Shown here piece after piece: positions 43,683 through 51,855 of a DNA stretch of 64,000 bases. A model generated the notes under the pieces. That model saw only the letters and a program-made list of their open reading frames with translations. It did no database searches and was not told where the DNA came from. The DNA comes from an uncultured Muribaculaceae bacterium (GTDB lineage: Bacteria > Bacteroidota > Bacteroidia > Bacteroidales > Muribaculaceae). The stretch covers positions 20,659 through 84,658 of the forward strand of contig CAJUPY010000009.1 in NCBI GenBank assembly GCA_910588035.1, written 5' to 3'. How positions within the stretch are numbered: the stretch's first letter is position 1; each line of letters starts with the position of its first letter. The position numbers and the translations under genes were made by a program.

Positions 43683-44975
43683 TTACACTTTCTCAAGTGC
43701 TTGTTCGAGGTCGGCTATCAGGTCGTCGACATGCTCCGTGCCGATCGACAGGCGGACCGTGCCGGGATAGATGTGCTGCTCTTCCTGCTGCCCGGGCGTC
43801 AGCTGCGAGTGGGTGGTCGTAGCCGGATGAATGACCAGACTCTTCACGTCGGCCACATTGGCAAGCAGCGAGAAAATCTCGAGCGAGTCAATGAAGCGTC
43901 GGGTCTGATCGATGTCGCCTTTGATCTCGACGGTGAAAATCGAACCCGCCCCGTGGGGAAAATAACGCTTGTAAAGTTCATGGTCGGGGTGATCGGGTAG
44001 CGACGGATGGTTCACCTTCGCGATCTTCGGGTGACCGGCCAGATATTTCACGATTCTCTCGGCATTCGCAACATGACGCTCAACCCTGAGCGAGAGGGTC
44101 TCGAGTCCCTGAAGCAGAAGAAATGAGTTGAACGGACTGATAGCGGCTCCGGTGTCACGCAAGATAACCGTTCTTACCCTGGTGACGAAAGCCGCGTCGC
44201 CAGCAATGTCGGTGAAAACCTGTCCGTGATAGTTCGGGTCGGGTTCGCTGAGTTGGGGGAACTTACCCGATCGCTTCCAGTCAAATCGTCCCGAATCGAC
44301 AATGATACCACCCAGCGACGTGCCGTGGCCACCGATGAATTTTGTCGCCGAGTGAACCACGATGTCGGCTCCGTGTTCGATCGGCCGAATCAGATAGGGG
44401 GTGCCGAACGTGTTGTCGATAACCAGCGGAATATTGTGGCTGTGGGCTATAGCGGCTACTGCGTCGATGTCAAGCAGGCTGCAGTTGGGGTTACCCATCG
44501 TTTCTATGAAAATGGCCTTTGTCTCGGGTCTGATCGCTCTCTCGAAGTTTGACAGATCGGTCGGGTCGACGAATGTAGTCGTGATGCCATAAGCCGGCAA
44601 CGTGTTGTCAAGAAGGTTATACGAGCCGCCATAGATGTTGTTGGCCGACACAATGTGGTCGCCCGATGACGCCAGATTCATGACCGTATAGGTCACCGCT
44701 GCCGCCCCACTGGCAACGGCGAGGGCGGCCACTCCTCCCTCGAGGGCGGCCACCCGTCGCTCCAGAACATCTTGAGTCGGGTTTGACAGACGCCCGTAAA
44801 TGTTGCCCGACGACTTAAGGTCAAAGCGGTCGCTCCCTTCCTGTGAGCTCGGAAAAACATATGAGGTGGTCTGGTAGATCGGAACGGCACGGGCGTCGGT
44901 CGCCGGGTCGGGCTGTTCCTGGCCGACATGCAGTTGAAGGGTCTCGAAATGTAATTTTGTTCTGTCGAGTGTCAT
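43683..44975 (-). CDS. metY: O-acetylhomoserine sulfhydrylase-like PLP enzyme
   Basis: The 430-aa protein is a Cys/Met-metabolism PLP enzyme of the MetY branch. It has FETLQLHVGQEQPDPATDARAVPIYQTTSYVF, the PLP-lysine motif IVVHSATKFIGGHGTSLGG and the C-terminal HPATTTHSQLTPGQQ and VRLSIGTEHVDDLIADL. It makes homocysteine (or methionine precursors) from O-acetylhomoserine and sulfide. The start at 44975 is chosen because homologues begin near LHFETLQLHVG and because a -7 element (45006-45013) lies upstream. Confidence 0.92.
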   Translation of the reverse strand: MTLDRTKLHFETLQLHVGQEQPDPATDARAVPIYQTTSYVFPSSQEGSDRFDLKSSGNIYGRLSNPTQDVLERRVAALEGGVAALAVASGAAAVTYTVMNLASSGDHIVSANNIYGGSYNLLDNTLPAYGITTTFVDPTDLSNFERAIRPETKAIFIETMGNPNCSLLDIDAVAAIAHSHNIPLVIDNTFGTPYLIRPIEHGADIVVHSATKFIGGHGTSLGGIIVDSGRFDWKRSGKFPQLSEPDPNYHGQVFTDIAGDAAFVTRVRTVILRDTGAAISPFNSFLLLQGLETLSLRVERHVANAERIVKYLAGHPKIAKVNHPSLPDHPDHELYKRYFPHGAGSIFTVEIKGDIDQTRRFIDSLEIFSLLANVADVKSLVIHPATTTHSQLTPGQQEEQHIYPGTVRLSIGTEHVDDLIADLEQALEKV

Positions 44976-45005
44976 TGAGATATTGCAGTTTGAGTTAATT
45001 ACTTG

Positions 45006-45013
45006 CAAAATTA
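45006..45013 (-). promoter_or_regulatory. -7 element of the metY-like gene
   Basis: The minus strand reads TAATTTTG, matching TAnnTTTG, 31 bases before the chosen start. The leader is too short for a SAM aptamer like the one at metK. Confidence 0.5.
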
Positions 45014-45059
45014 CACGAAATCCTAATATATTTCGTGCTGACGGTGTGAAAAGTTGGAA

Positions 45060-46088
45060 TCAACGGAGGTCATGAAGCAGACGGTTGCTGACGGCAAGAC
45101 GCACACGGTCAACGCACCATGATCCGAGATAGATCGCGGCACACAGAAACAAGGCGAAGACAGTGAACTGCCACAGCGGAAGCAGATTCCACATCCTTGC
45201 CACCGTTGGCTTGATAAGGCCGCCCCAGACTGGGGGTGCCTTGTGGATCAGATAGACTGAAAAAGCTCCCGCAGCGAGGCGGTTGATGAAAACTGACCTG
45301 AATTTCAAACCCGCGAACAACATGAACATTGTAACGGAGCACAACACGACAAACGGCGAATTATAGGCGAATGCCTTCTCCGGAATGTGAAACGCACTTA
45401 CAAAAATGCCTGCCAGCGACAACACATATATGATGATGACCGGTTTGCGGCTTCCGGCGATCTGACAGTGGGCCGCATGGAGACGCAGATAGCGTGCGAT
45501 CAGATAAATCATCATCAGCTGAACCAGAGTGTAGCCCGTAGGGTTGAAGCTGCCTCCCCACCACCAGCCACACCAAAGGTTGAACGCAACAAACACCGAC
45601 AGACAAATGCCGAACTGATCTTTTGACAGATTTTCAGAACCTGCATTCAACAATGGGCTGATGAGCATCAGACCGAAATATGCCGGAACATACCACAGAT
45701 CTGTGTGTGACAGAACAAGCCAGCTTTCGACCCATGTTGTAAGTGAGCGTGCCTCTGGCTTGACAACCATGACAGCCGTGCTTATAAGCACCGAATAAAA
45801 GACACATTCAAACAGAAACGCCGCCACGCCGCGCCATTTCAGCCTTATGCCGAACCACCCCGAGATCATTGTGAAGCAGTTGACTCCGATAATGCATATC
45901 GACTCGACTGTCAGTTGCCACAGATCGCGGCTTGTCACCGGGTGCGGTCCTCCCGAAAAGTCGGGCATGCCCAGTGAGGCGAAATCGATGTGGACCCCAA
46001 GAACCATGAGCATGCTGACAATGCGCAGAAGCTCGAAATTAGATTGACGCTCCACAGGTTTTCTGATGTTGATGCTGTCGTTTGCCAT
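45060..46088 (-). CDS. Acyltransferase 3 family membrane protein
   Basis: The 342-aa protein starts NFELLRIVSMLMVLGVHIDF, the hallmark first helix of acyltransferase-3 proteins with the catalytic His. About nine further transmembrane helices follow. Family members O-acetylate surface polysaccharides or other glycans using cytoplasmic acetyl-CoA. The substrate here is unknown; no polysaccharide genes are adjacent. The frame extends to 46106, but a TATTTTTG -7 element at 46096-46103 makes 46088 the better start, with an almost leaderless mRNA. Confidence 0.84.
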   Translation of the reverse strand: MANDSINIRKPVERQSNFELLRIVSMLMVLGVHIDFASLGMPDFSGGPHPVTSRDLWQLTVESICIIGVNCFTMISGWFGIRLKWRGVAAFLFECVFYSVLISTAVMVVKPEARSLTTWVESWLVLSHTDLWYVPAYFGLMLISPLLNAGSENLSKDQFGICLSVFVAFNLWCGWWWGGSFNPTGYTLVQLMMIYLIARYLRLHAAHCQIAGSRKPVIIIYVLSLAGIFVSAFHIPEKAFAYNSPFVVLCSVTMFMLFAGLKFRSVFINRLAAGAFSVYLIHKAPPVWGGLIKPTVARMWNLLPLWQFTVFALFLCAAIYLGSWCVDRVRLAVSNRLLHDLR

Positions 46089-46095
46089 TTCGCTG

Positions 46096-46103
46096 CAAAA
46101 ATA
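46096..46103 (-). promoter_or_regulatory. -7 element of the acyltransferase gene
   Basis: The minus strand reads TATTTTTG (TAnnTTTG). It lies only 8 bases before the ATG at 46088, so the transcript would be nearly leaderless or the true start lies slightly downstream. Confidence 0.4.
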
Positions 46104-46219
46104 CAAAAATCACCTGACTTATTTTGCCGGGGTCATATAAATCATATAAAAAGGTGAATCTGTGACTTTTTTGAGCAAAATTGATTTTAAATTTAATTTT
46201 TACAACGAAAAATTTGCAC

Positions 46220-46235
46220 AACTAATTTTTTAGTT
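46220..46235. promoter_or_regulatory. BlaI-type operator, box 1
   Basis: AACTAATTTTTTAGTT is a near-palindrome (AACTAA/TTAGTT). Its exact reverse complement is box 2 at 46251-46266. The two boxes are 31 bases apart centre to centre, about three helical turns, and flank the likely -7 element TTACTTTG (46237-46244). Confidence 0.72.
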
Positions 46236-46236
46236 G

Positions 46237-46244
46237 TTACTTTG
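46237..46244 (+). promoter_or_regulatory. Probable -7 element of the blaI-like operon
   Basis: TTACTTTG differs from TAnnTTTG at the second base and lies precisely between the two operator boxes, 32 bases before the start of the BlaI-like gene. Confidence 0.5.
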
Positions 46245-46250
46245 CTGCAT

Positions 46251-46266
46251 AACTAAAAAATTAGTT
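46251..46266. promoter_or_regulatory. BlaI-type operator, box 2
   Basis: AACTAAAAAATTAGTT is the exact reverse complement of box 1. It ends 9 bases before the BlaI-like start codon, so a bound dimer would cover the transcription start. Confidence 0.72.
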
Positions 46267-46275
46267 GATACAGAA

Positions 46276-46662
46276 ATGGCAAAACCAGGAAGAAAAAAAG
46301 AAACATTGACACGTCGCGAGGAAGAGGTGATGCAGATGATCTGGTCGGCAGGTCAGCCGATGAGGGTAAGAGATCTTGTCGCGCTCTATCCCGACCCGCA
46401 GCCTCACTTCAACACCGTCTCCACCGTCGTGCGCGGTCTCGAGGAGAAAGGTCTGCTTGCCCACGTCGCCGAGGGTGGTTCGTTCCGATACTACGCCGTG
46501 TGTGAGAAAGATGATTTCCGCAGCCGGTCGCTCGGCGAGGTCATCAGAGGCTATTTCAACAACAGCTATCTCGGAGCAGTCTCGACTCTTGTTGAGGAAG
46601 AGAAGGTCTCGGTCGACGAGCTTAAACAACTGATTAAGATGATAGAGGATAAAAACGCTTGA
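46276..46662 (+). CDS. BlaI/MecI/CopY-family transcriptional repressor
   Basis: The 128-aa protein has the winged-helix start LTRREEEVMQMIWSAGQPMRVRDLVALY, the recognition helix FNTVSTVVRGLEEKGLL and the wing GGSFRYYAV. A C-terminal helical dimerisation region follows (SVDELKQLIKMIEDK). In the family the repressor is inactivated by proteolysis triggered by the membrane peptidase encoded next. The ATG at 46276 lies just after the operator pair; longer in-frame starts would run through the operator. Autoregulation is expected. Confidence 0.92.
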   Translation: MAKPGRKKETLTRREEEVMQMIWSAGQPMRVRDLVALYPDPQPHFNTVSTVVRGLEEKGLLAHVAEGGSFRYYAVCEKDDFRSRSLGEVIRGYFNNSYLGAVSTLVEEEKVSVDELKQLIKMIEDKNA

Positions 46663-46665
46663 CCA

Positions 46666-48270
46666 ATGGGGAGTTTCGTAAGTTATATCATCGTCTCGGC
46701 TATCGCGCTGCTCACGCTCTGGATAGCCTACCGCTGGGCTTTGGCCGACGAGAATCAACACACGTTCAACCGCTTTGTGTTGCTGTCGATCTACGGCGTG
46801 TCAACGATTTTCCCCGCCGTCGCCGCAATTCGTTTCGGCTCTGTCAGCCACGTCCCCTCTGTCGCCCTCGGAGAGATCACGGCGACACTGGCTGAGATTC
46901 AACCCGCAGCTCCCGCCCTTAAATGGACGGCAGTGGTCGTGGCGGTCTATTTTGTCGGTGTGTTCGCAATGTCGGTCATGACAGCAGCGACCTGGTTCAG
47001 ACTGTCGCGAATCGTCGCCCGGGGAGAGCGTCGCCAATGTGGCCGTTTCACTCTTGTACTCACCGACGACAACACGCTCAGCCCTTTCAGCTGGCTCCAC
47101 TATGTTGTCATGTCTCGCGACGATTATGAATCAGACGGTCGGGTGATTGTCGCCCACGAGATGAAACATCTCTCCTTGCTACACCCCGCCGACATGCTTC
47201 TTGCACAGGCGTTTGTGATAGCCCAGTGGTTCAATCCCGCCGCCTGGTTGATGAGAGTCGAACTCAGGGCTGTTCACGAATATCAGGCCGACATGGCCGT
47301 CATCGAAAGCGGATTCAATCCCCGCCAATACCAACTTATGCTTGTAAAAAAGGCTGTAGGCAAAAAATTCCCGTCTCTTGCCAACAGCCTGAATCACAGT
47401 AAACTCAAAAAAAGAATCACTATGATGATCAATTCAAAAAATTCGCCACGGCGCCGTTTCCGCGCTCTGGCAATGGTGCCGGCATTCGCCGTCGCACTCG
47501 TGGCAGCCAATCTGCCGGTAGTGTCAAATGCAATGACCGACCTCGGCGAGGTCTCGTTGCCTGACAAAGTTACAAATAATTCCGTTACCGCCGATGACGA
47601 TGGACCTGAAACTGTCGTCGACGCCCTCCAGACACAGGGAACTGTCATCTCGATCAAAAAATCAGACGACACCTCATCTAATTCTGTCAAGACATCAACG
47701 ACGGCCAAAATCGGTGAAGATGCCGTCTACATGGTCGACGGCAAACAGGTGGAGTCTATCAACCAGATCGATCCTAACACGATCAAATCAATAACTGTCA
47801 GAAAAGACACTGACAAACCCCACATCTTCATCGAACTGAAGTCGCCCGACCAGACCGAGACGTCAACTCCTGAGAAGAAAGTTCTTGACAACGAGATTGT
47901 TGTCGTCGGTTATGGCGAACGCAGCAACTCAGACAAAGCCGGCGAGAACGTGATCGAGAATACGGTCGAGGAGATGCCCCAGTTTCCCGGAGGCGAAAAG
48001 GAGCTGATGAAATTCATCGCTCAACAGATACGCTTCCCGCAGTCTGAGCTCGGTGCTGACAAACCCGATAAAGCAATGGTGGTGGTCCGTTTCACGATCG
48101 CTAAAGATGGTGCCGTCTCAAACCCCGAAATCATCCGTTCGGGAGGTGAGGCATTCAACAACGAGGCACTGCGCATCGTAAACATGATTCCAAACTTCAT
48201 TCCCGGAAAAATCAACGGCGTGCCCGTAGCGACATTCTACACCCTCCCCGTCATTTTCAGAAAACAATAA
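46666..48270 (+). CDS. M56 (BlaR1-like) membrane metallopeptidase with C-terminal TonB domain
   Basis: The 534-aa protein has N-terminal transmembrane helices and the zinc motif VIVAHEMKHL (HExxH at about residue 164) with a downstream EYQADMAV. A further helix follows near residue 270. Its periplasmic part carries a plug-like YMVDGKQVESINQI segment and a TonB C-terminal domain (MPQFPGGEKELMKF to the end). The M56 part should cleave the adjacent repressor. BlaR1's penicillin-binding sensor domain is replaced by the TonB-like module, so the signal is unlikely to be beta-lactam binding. It starts 3 bases after the repressor gene. Confidence 0.9.
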   Translation: MGSFVSYIIVSAIALLTLWIAYRWALADENQHTFNRFVLLSIYGVSTIFPAVAAIRFGSVSHVPSVALGEITATLAEIQPAAPALKWTAVVVAVYFVGVFAMSVMTAATWFRLSRIVARGERRQCGRFTLVLTDDNTLSPFSWLHYVVMSRDDYESDGRVIVAHEMKHLSLLHPADMLLAQAFVIAQWFNPAAWLMRVELRAVHEYQADMAVIESGFNPRQYQLMLVKKAVGKKFPSLANSLNHSKLKKRITMMINSKNSPRRRFRALAMVPAFAVALVAANLPVVSNAMTDLGEVSLPDKVTNNSVTADDDGPETVVDALQTQGTVISIKKSDDTSSNSVKTSTTAKIGEDAVYMVDGKQVESINQIDPNTIKSITVRKDTDKPHIFIELKSPDQTETSTPEKKVLDNEIVVVGYGERSNSDKAGENVIENTVEEMPQFPGGEKELMKFIAQQIRFPQSELGADKPDKAMVVVRFTIAKDGAVSNPEIIRSGGEAFNNEALRIVNMIPNFIPGKINGVPVATFYTLPVIFRKQ

Positions 48271-48295
48271 CCAAAAATATTTGAAACAGCACCCC

Positions 48296-48329
48296 GGCAG
48301 CCCGGCCACGCGATGTGTGCCGGGCTGCC
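48296..48329. terminator. Hairpin between convergent genes
   Basis: GGCAGCCCGGC (48296-48306) pairs perfectly with GCCGGGCTGCC (48319-48329) around a 12-nt loop. There is no U-tract on either side, so it is either a weak terminator or a mRNA 3' end stabiliser. Confidence 0.55.
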
Positions 48330-48373
48330 AACTTGATGCTACCGGAGGACGCCGATCGGATCACATCGGTCAA

Positions 48374-49573
48374 TCACCCTTCGAGGCAGTTGTCGAGGGC
48401 GGCGGTAATGGCGTCGCGATCCATGTCGCGGCCAATGAAGACGAGTTTGACCATGCGGTCTCCGTAGACCGGATCCCAGTCGCGGGCAAGTCCCGGTTCA
48501 AGCAACATCAGTTGGCGAAGCTCCTCTTCGGGAGCGGTGGCATACCAGTATCCGGCCTCGGTGATTTTTTTCTGCACTCCGGCTTGTTCGAACAAGATTG
48601 ACATGTCGAGGTTGTGGCTGAAATATAGCACACCCTTGCAGCGTATCACCGACCGTGGCCACTCAGTGGCGAGGAAACGGTCAAATTTCTGGAAGTCAAA
48701 CGGTTGGCGGCGATAGTAGACAAACGTCGAGATGCCATATTCCTCTGCCTCGCCTTCATCGTGGTGATGATGGTGGTGGTGTCCGTGATCATGACCGTGG
48801 CTGTGATGCTCATCCTCTTCTTCCTCATCGTGGTGGTGATGTCCCTCGAGTTCGTGAACCCAGGTAGCCGAAGTGGCTACGGACTCAAAATCAAACATAT
48901 GGGTGTTTAATAGACGCCGGAGGTTGACGTCGGCATAGTCACACTCGATTATGCGTGCCTCGGGCTGAATGGCGCGGATGATCGCTTTGATGCGTGCCGC
49001 CTCGTCGGGAGTGACTTCCGAGATTTTGTTCAGAAGAATGATGTTGCAGAATTCGATCTGCTCGATGATCAGATTCTCGATGTCTTCCTCGCCTATCTCT
49101 TTGTTTTTGAGCGAGTCACCGCAGTCGAACTCGCTCTTCATGCGCAGGGCGTCGACGACAGTGACAATGCAGTCGAGCCGCGGCATGACATCTTGAAGTT
49201 CGGGCGACTCGATCGACGACATGGCCGAGATTGTCTGTGCTATCGGTGCAGGCTCGCAGATTCCGCTCGCCTCGATGACGATGTAGTCGAAATTGCGCGA
49301 CATGACCAGGTCGGCAAGCTGCTTGATGAGGTCGGCCTTGAGGGTGCAGCAGATGCAGCCGTTCTGAAGCGCGACGAGGTCGTCACTCTCTCCGCCGCCT
49401 ACGATTCCGTCTTTCCTGATCAGCGTCGCGTCAATGTTAACCTCGCCTATGTCGTTGACAATCACTGCGAAACGTATGCCTCGCTCATTTCTGAGAATTC
49501 GGTTGAGAAGTGTTGTTTTTCCGCTTCCTAAATATCCGGTAAGAAGCAAGACCGGGGTATTTCCGTGGTTCAT
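48374..49573 (-). CDS. CobW/ZNG1-family GTP-dependent metallochaperone
   Basis: The 399-aa protein has Walker A LLTGYLGSGKTTLLN, VIVNDIGEVNID, the metal motif NGCICCTL (CxCC), and GTPase motif NKISEV. A long His/acidic stretch lies near residues 235-270 (HHSHGHDHGHHHHHHHD), followed by the CobW C-terminal domain. COG0523 proteins deliver metals, often zinc, to client proteins in a GTP-dependent way. The His-rich insert suggests zinc. The ATG at 49573 is preferred to an upstream TTG. No Zur site was recognised. Confidence 0.9.
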   Translation of the reverse strand: MNHGNTPVLLLTGYLGSGKTTLLNRILRNERGIRFAVIVNDIGEVNIDATLIRKDGIVGGGESDDLVALQNGCICCTLKADLIKQLADLVMSRNFDYIVIEASGICEPAPIAQTISAMSSIESPELQDVMPRLDCIVTVVDALRMKSEFDCGDSLKNKEIGEEDIENLIIEQIEFCNIILLNKISEVTPDEAARIKAIIRAIQPEARIIECDYADVNLRRLLNTHMFDFESVATSATWVHELEGHHHHDEEEEDEHHSHGHDHGHHHHHHHDEGEAEEYGISTFVYYRRQPFDFQKFDRFLATEWPRSVIRCKGVLYFSHNLDMSILFEQAGVQKKITEAGYWYATAPEEELRQLMLLEPGLARDWDPVYGDRMVKLVFIGRDMDRDAITAALDNCLEG

Positions 49574-49595
49574 GACAATCAAATTTTATATAGTG

Positions 49596-49603
49596 CAAAA
49601 TTA
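49596..49603 (-). promoter_or_regulatory. -7 element of the CobW-like gene
   Basis: The minus strand reads TAATTTTG (TAnnTTTG), 23 bases before the start codon. The -33 is weak. Confidence 0.45.
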
Positions 49604-49667
49604 CGAAAAATAGAGCAGAACCGAGGCAATGATCCCGGAAAAGTAGTGCATAATATTTCGTTACCTG

Positions 49668-49700
49668 TTTGGTGGATTAAGTGATAAATAATTATCTTTG
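49668..49700 (+). promoter_or_regulatory. Promoter of the histidine operon
   Basis: TTTG at 49668-49671, a 21-nt spacer and TATCTTTG at 49693-49700 fit the Bacteroidota promoter consensus. The leader is only about 25 nt, with no room for a His leader peptide or attenuator. Confidence 0.75.
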
Positions 49701-49729
49701 CAGTCTTAAAAAATTGAATTGATAAAGAA

Positions 49730-50581
49730 ATGTTGAAAATTGCAATCCAGGCCAAGGGCCGACTCAACGAAGACACACTTCAGATACTCGCCGATTCCGG
49801 CATCACGGTCTCAGGGGGTCACCGCAAACTGATCTCACATGCCGAAGGTTTTCCGATGGACGTAGTCTATCTGCGCGATGACGACATTCCTCAGGCTGTC
49901 AACATGAAGGTTGCCGACATCGGCATCGTGGGTCTGAACGAGGTCAGTGAGAAAGAGATTGATGTCGACATCGTGATGAGACTCGGTTTCAGCGCGTGCA
50001 GGCTGTCGCTGGCAGTGCCGCGCGATGCCGGTTACACGGGGTTGCGGTGGTTTGAGAACCGGCGTGTCGCGACATCCTATCCCAACATACTTCGCAAATT
50101 TTTCAGTGAGCATGGCATATCGGCTGAGATCCATGAGATTGCCGGATCGGTCGAGGTGGCACCCGCTGTCGGAATGGCCGATGCGATCTTCGACATTGTC
50201 TCGTCGGGTGGAACATTGATTCAGAACGGTCTTGTCGAGGTCGAGACGGTGATGAAGTCTGAAGCTGTGTTGATTGCCTCGCCCGGCATCTCCGACGATA
50301 AGAAAGCCGAGATTGAGAAACTCAGGTTCAGGTTCTCGTCGATCATCGAGAGCCGCGGACTGAAATATGTTCTGATGAATCTTCCCAAACGGTGCATCGA
50401 CGATGCCGTCGCCATTTTGCCAGGCATGAAAAGTCCGACACTGCTGCCGCTTGCCGATCCGGAGTGGTATTCGCTCCACGTCGTGATCGGCGATAAAGAG
50501 CTGTGGGACAAGATCGAGCAGCTCAAGCAACTCGGGGCCGAAGACATTTTGGTGTTGAATCTTGAAAACATAATCAGATGA
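49730..50581 (+). CDS. hisG: ATP phosphoribosyltransferase HisG (long form)
   Basis: The 283-aa protein starts LKIAIQAKGRLNEDTLQIL and has EIAGSVEVAPAVGMADAIFDIVSSGGTL. The extra 75 C-terminal residues (about 210-283, with GMKSPTLLPLADPEWYSLHVV) are the regulatory ACT-like domain of the long, HisZ-independent form that binds histidine. It catalyses the first step, joining PRPP and ATP. It is the first gene of the operon, overlapping hisD by 4 bases. Confidence 0.96.
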   Translation: MLKIAIQAKGRLNEDTLQILADSGITVSGGHRKLISHAEGFPMDVVYLRDDDIPQAVNMKVADIGIVGLNEVSEKEIDVDIVMRLGFSACRLSLAVPRDAGYTGLRWFENRRVATSYPNILRKFFSEHGISAEIHEIAGSVEVAPAVGMADAIFDIVSSGGTLIQNGLVEVETVMKSEAVLIASPGISDDKKAEIEKLRFRFSSIIESRGLKYVLMNLPKRCIDDAVAILPGMKSPTLLPLADPEWYSLHVVIGDKELWDKIEQLKQLGAEDILVLNLENIIR

Positions 50582-51855
50582 TTGAGACCATAGTCAATCC
50601 CGACCGGTCGTTGTGGAGCGGATTGTGTGAACGTAACATACCCGATGATGACGCGATCGAGAATTCAGTCAAGGCGATCATCAGACGGGTGAGGGAAGGC
50701 GGTGACGCGGCTCTGAGAGAGATGTCGCGTGAGTTTGACCGGAGCGACATCGGGGCGATCACGCTGACGCCCGAAGAGATCGCGGCCGGTCGGGCGAAGG
50801 TGGATGCCGGGGTGGCATCGGCCATAGACCGTGCGGCGGCCAACATCGCCATGTTTCACAAAGCTCAGATTCCGGCAGCCGTGTCGGTTGAGACGGTTCC
50901 GGGTGTCAGATGTGAGCAGCGTCCGGTTGCGATAGACCGGGTCGGACTTTATATTCCCGGCGGACAGGCACCGCTGTTCTCGACGGTTCTGATGCTTGCT
51001 GTGCCGGCACGTCTGGCCGGTTGCCGCGAGATTGTTCTCTGCACTCCCCAGTCGGGTGAACGCGGAATCGCCCCGGAGATACTGTACGCCGCCTCGGTGT
51101 GTGGAGTGACCCGCATTTGCCGGGTCGGAGGGGCTCAGGCCATAGCCGCGATGGCCTACGGCACGGAGTCGGTTCCGAAAGTCGACAAGATCTTCGGTCC
51201 CGGCAACCGCTATGTCACCAAGGCGAAACAGATATTGAGCCGTCAGGTGGCGATCGACATGCCAGCCGGACCGAGTGAGGTCATGGTCATGGCCGATTCA
51301 ACCTCGGAACCCGATTTTGTGGCTGCCGACATGTTGTCACAGGCTGAGCACGGACCTGACAGCCAGGCGATTCTCGTTTGCGACAGTGCCGATCTGGCCC
51401 GCAAGGTCAATGAGAGCATAGACAGGTTGAAGACACGGTTGAGCCGCACCGACTCGATCTGCCGGTCGCTGAGCCATAGCCGTGCGGTCGTGTTTGATAG
51501 CCGCGACGACATGGTTGCGTTTGCCAACACCTATGCTCCCGAACATCTTATAATCTCGTTGGCCGATGCCGACGGAGCGGCGTCACAGATCAGGGCGGCC
51601 GGCAGCGTTTTCATAGGCAACTACTCGCCGGAGAGTGCCGGAGACTACGCCTCGGGCACCAACCACACCCTTCCGACATCGGGGTGGGCACGGTCGTTCA
51701 GCGGGGTGAACATGGACAGCTTCTACCGCAAGATAACATTTCAGAAACTCACCCGCGACGGACTCGGCGCGCTGGCCGATGTGATTGTGACCATGGCGTG
51801 TGCCGAGGGACTCGATGCCCATGCTCTGGCCGTTGAAGTCAGAACTTCAAGATGA
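50578..51855 (+). CDS. hisD: Histidinol dehydrogenase HisD
   Basis: The 425-aa protein has GLYIPGGQAPLFSTVLMLAVPA, VGGAQAIAAMAYGTESVPKVDKIFGPGN, the zinc-ligand region DMLSQAEHGPDSQ and APEHLIISL. It oxidises histidinol to histidine in two NAD-dependent steps, the end of the pathway. Length is typical. It is joined to hisG and hisC by 4-base overlaps. Confidence 0.96.
   Translation: MIETIVNPDRSLWSGLCERNIPDDDAIENSVKAIIRRVREGGDAALREMSREFDRSDIGAITLTPEEIAAGRAKVDAGVASAIDRAAANIAMFHKAQIPAAVSVETVPGVRCEQRPVAIDRVGLYIPGGQAPLFSTVLMLAVPARLAGCREIVLCTPQSGERGIAPEILYAASVCGVTRICRVGGAQAIAAMAYGTESVPKVDKIFGPGNRYVTKAKQILSRQVAIDMPAGPSEVMVMADSTSEPDFVAADMLSQAEHGPDSQAILVCDSADLARKVNESIDRLKTRLSRTDSICRSLSHSRAVVFDSRDDMVAFANTYAPEHLIISLADADGAASQIRAAGSVFIGNYSPESAGDYASGTNHTLPTSGWARSFSGVNMDSFYRKITFQKLTRDGLGALADVIVTMACAEGLDAHALAVEVRTSR

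Noticed and set aside
44976..45060. Possible SAM riboswitch before the metY-like gene
   Set aside because: The leader after the -7 element is only about 25 nt and lacks the SAM-II words seen before metK.
46220..46266. The AACTAA/TTAGTT pair as a rho-independent terminator
   Set aside because: The boxes could pair, but the stem is AT-only and they bracket the -7 element directly before a repressor gene, which fits operators better.
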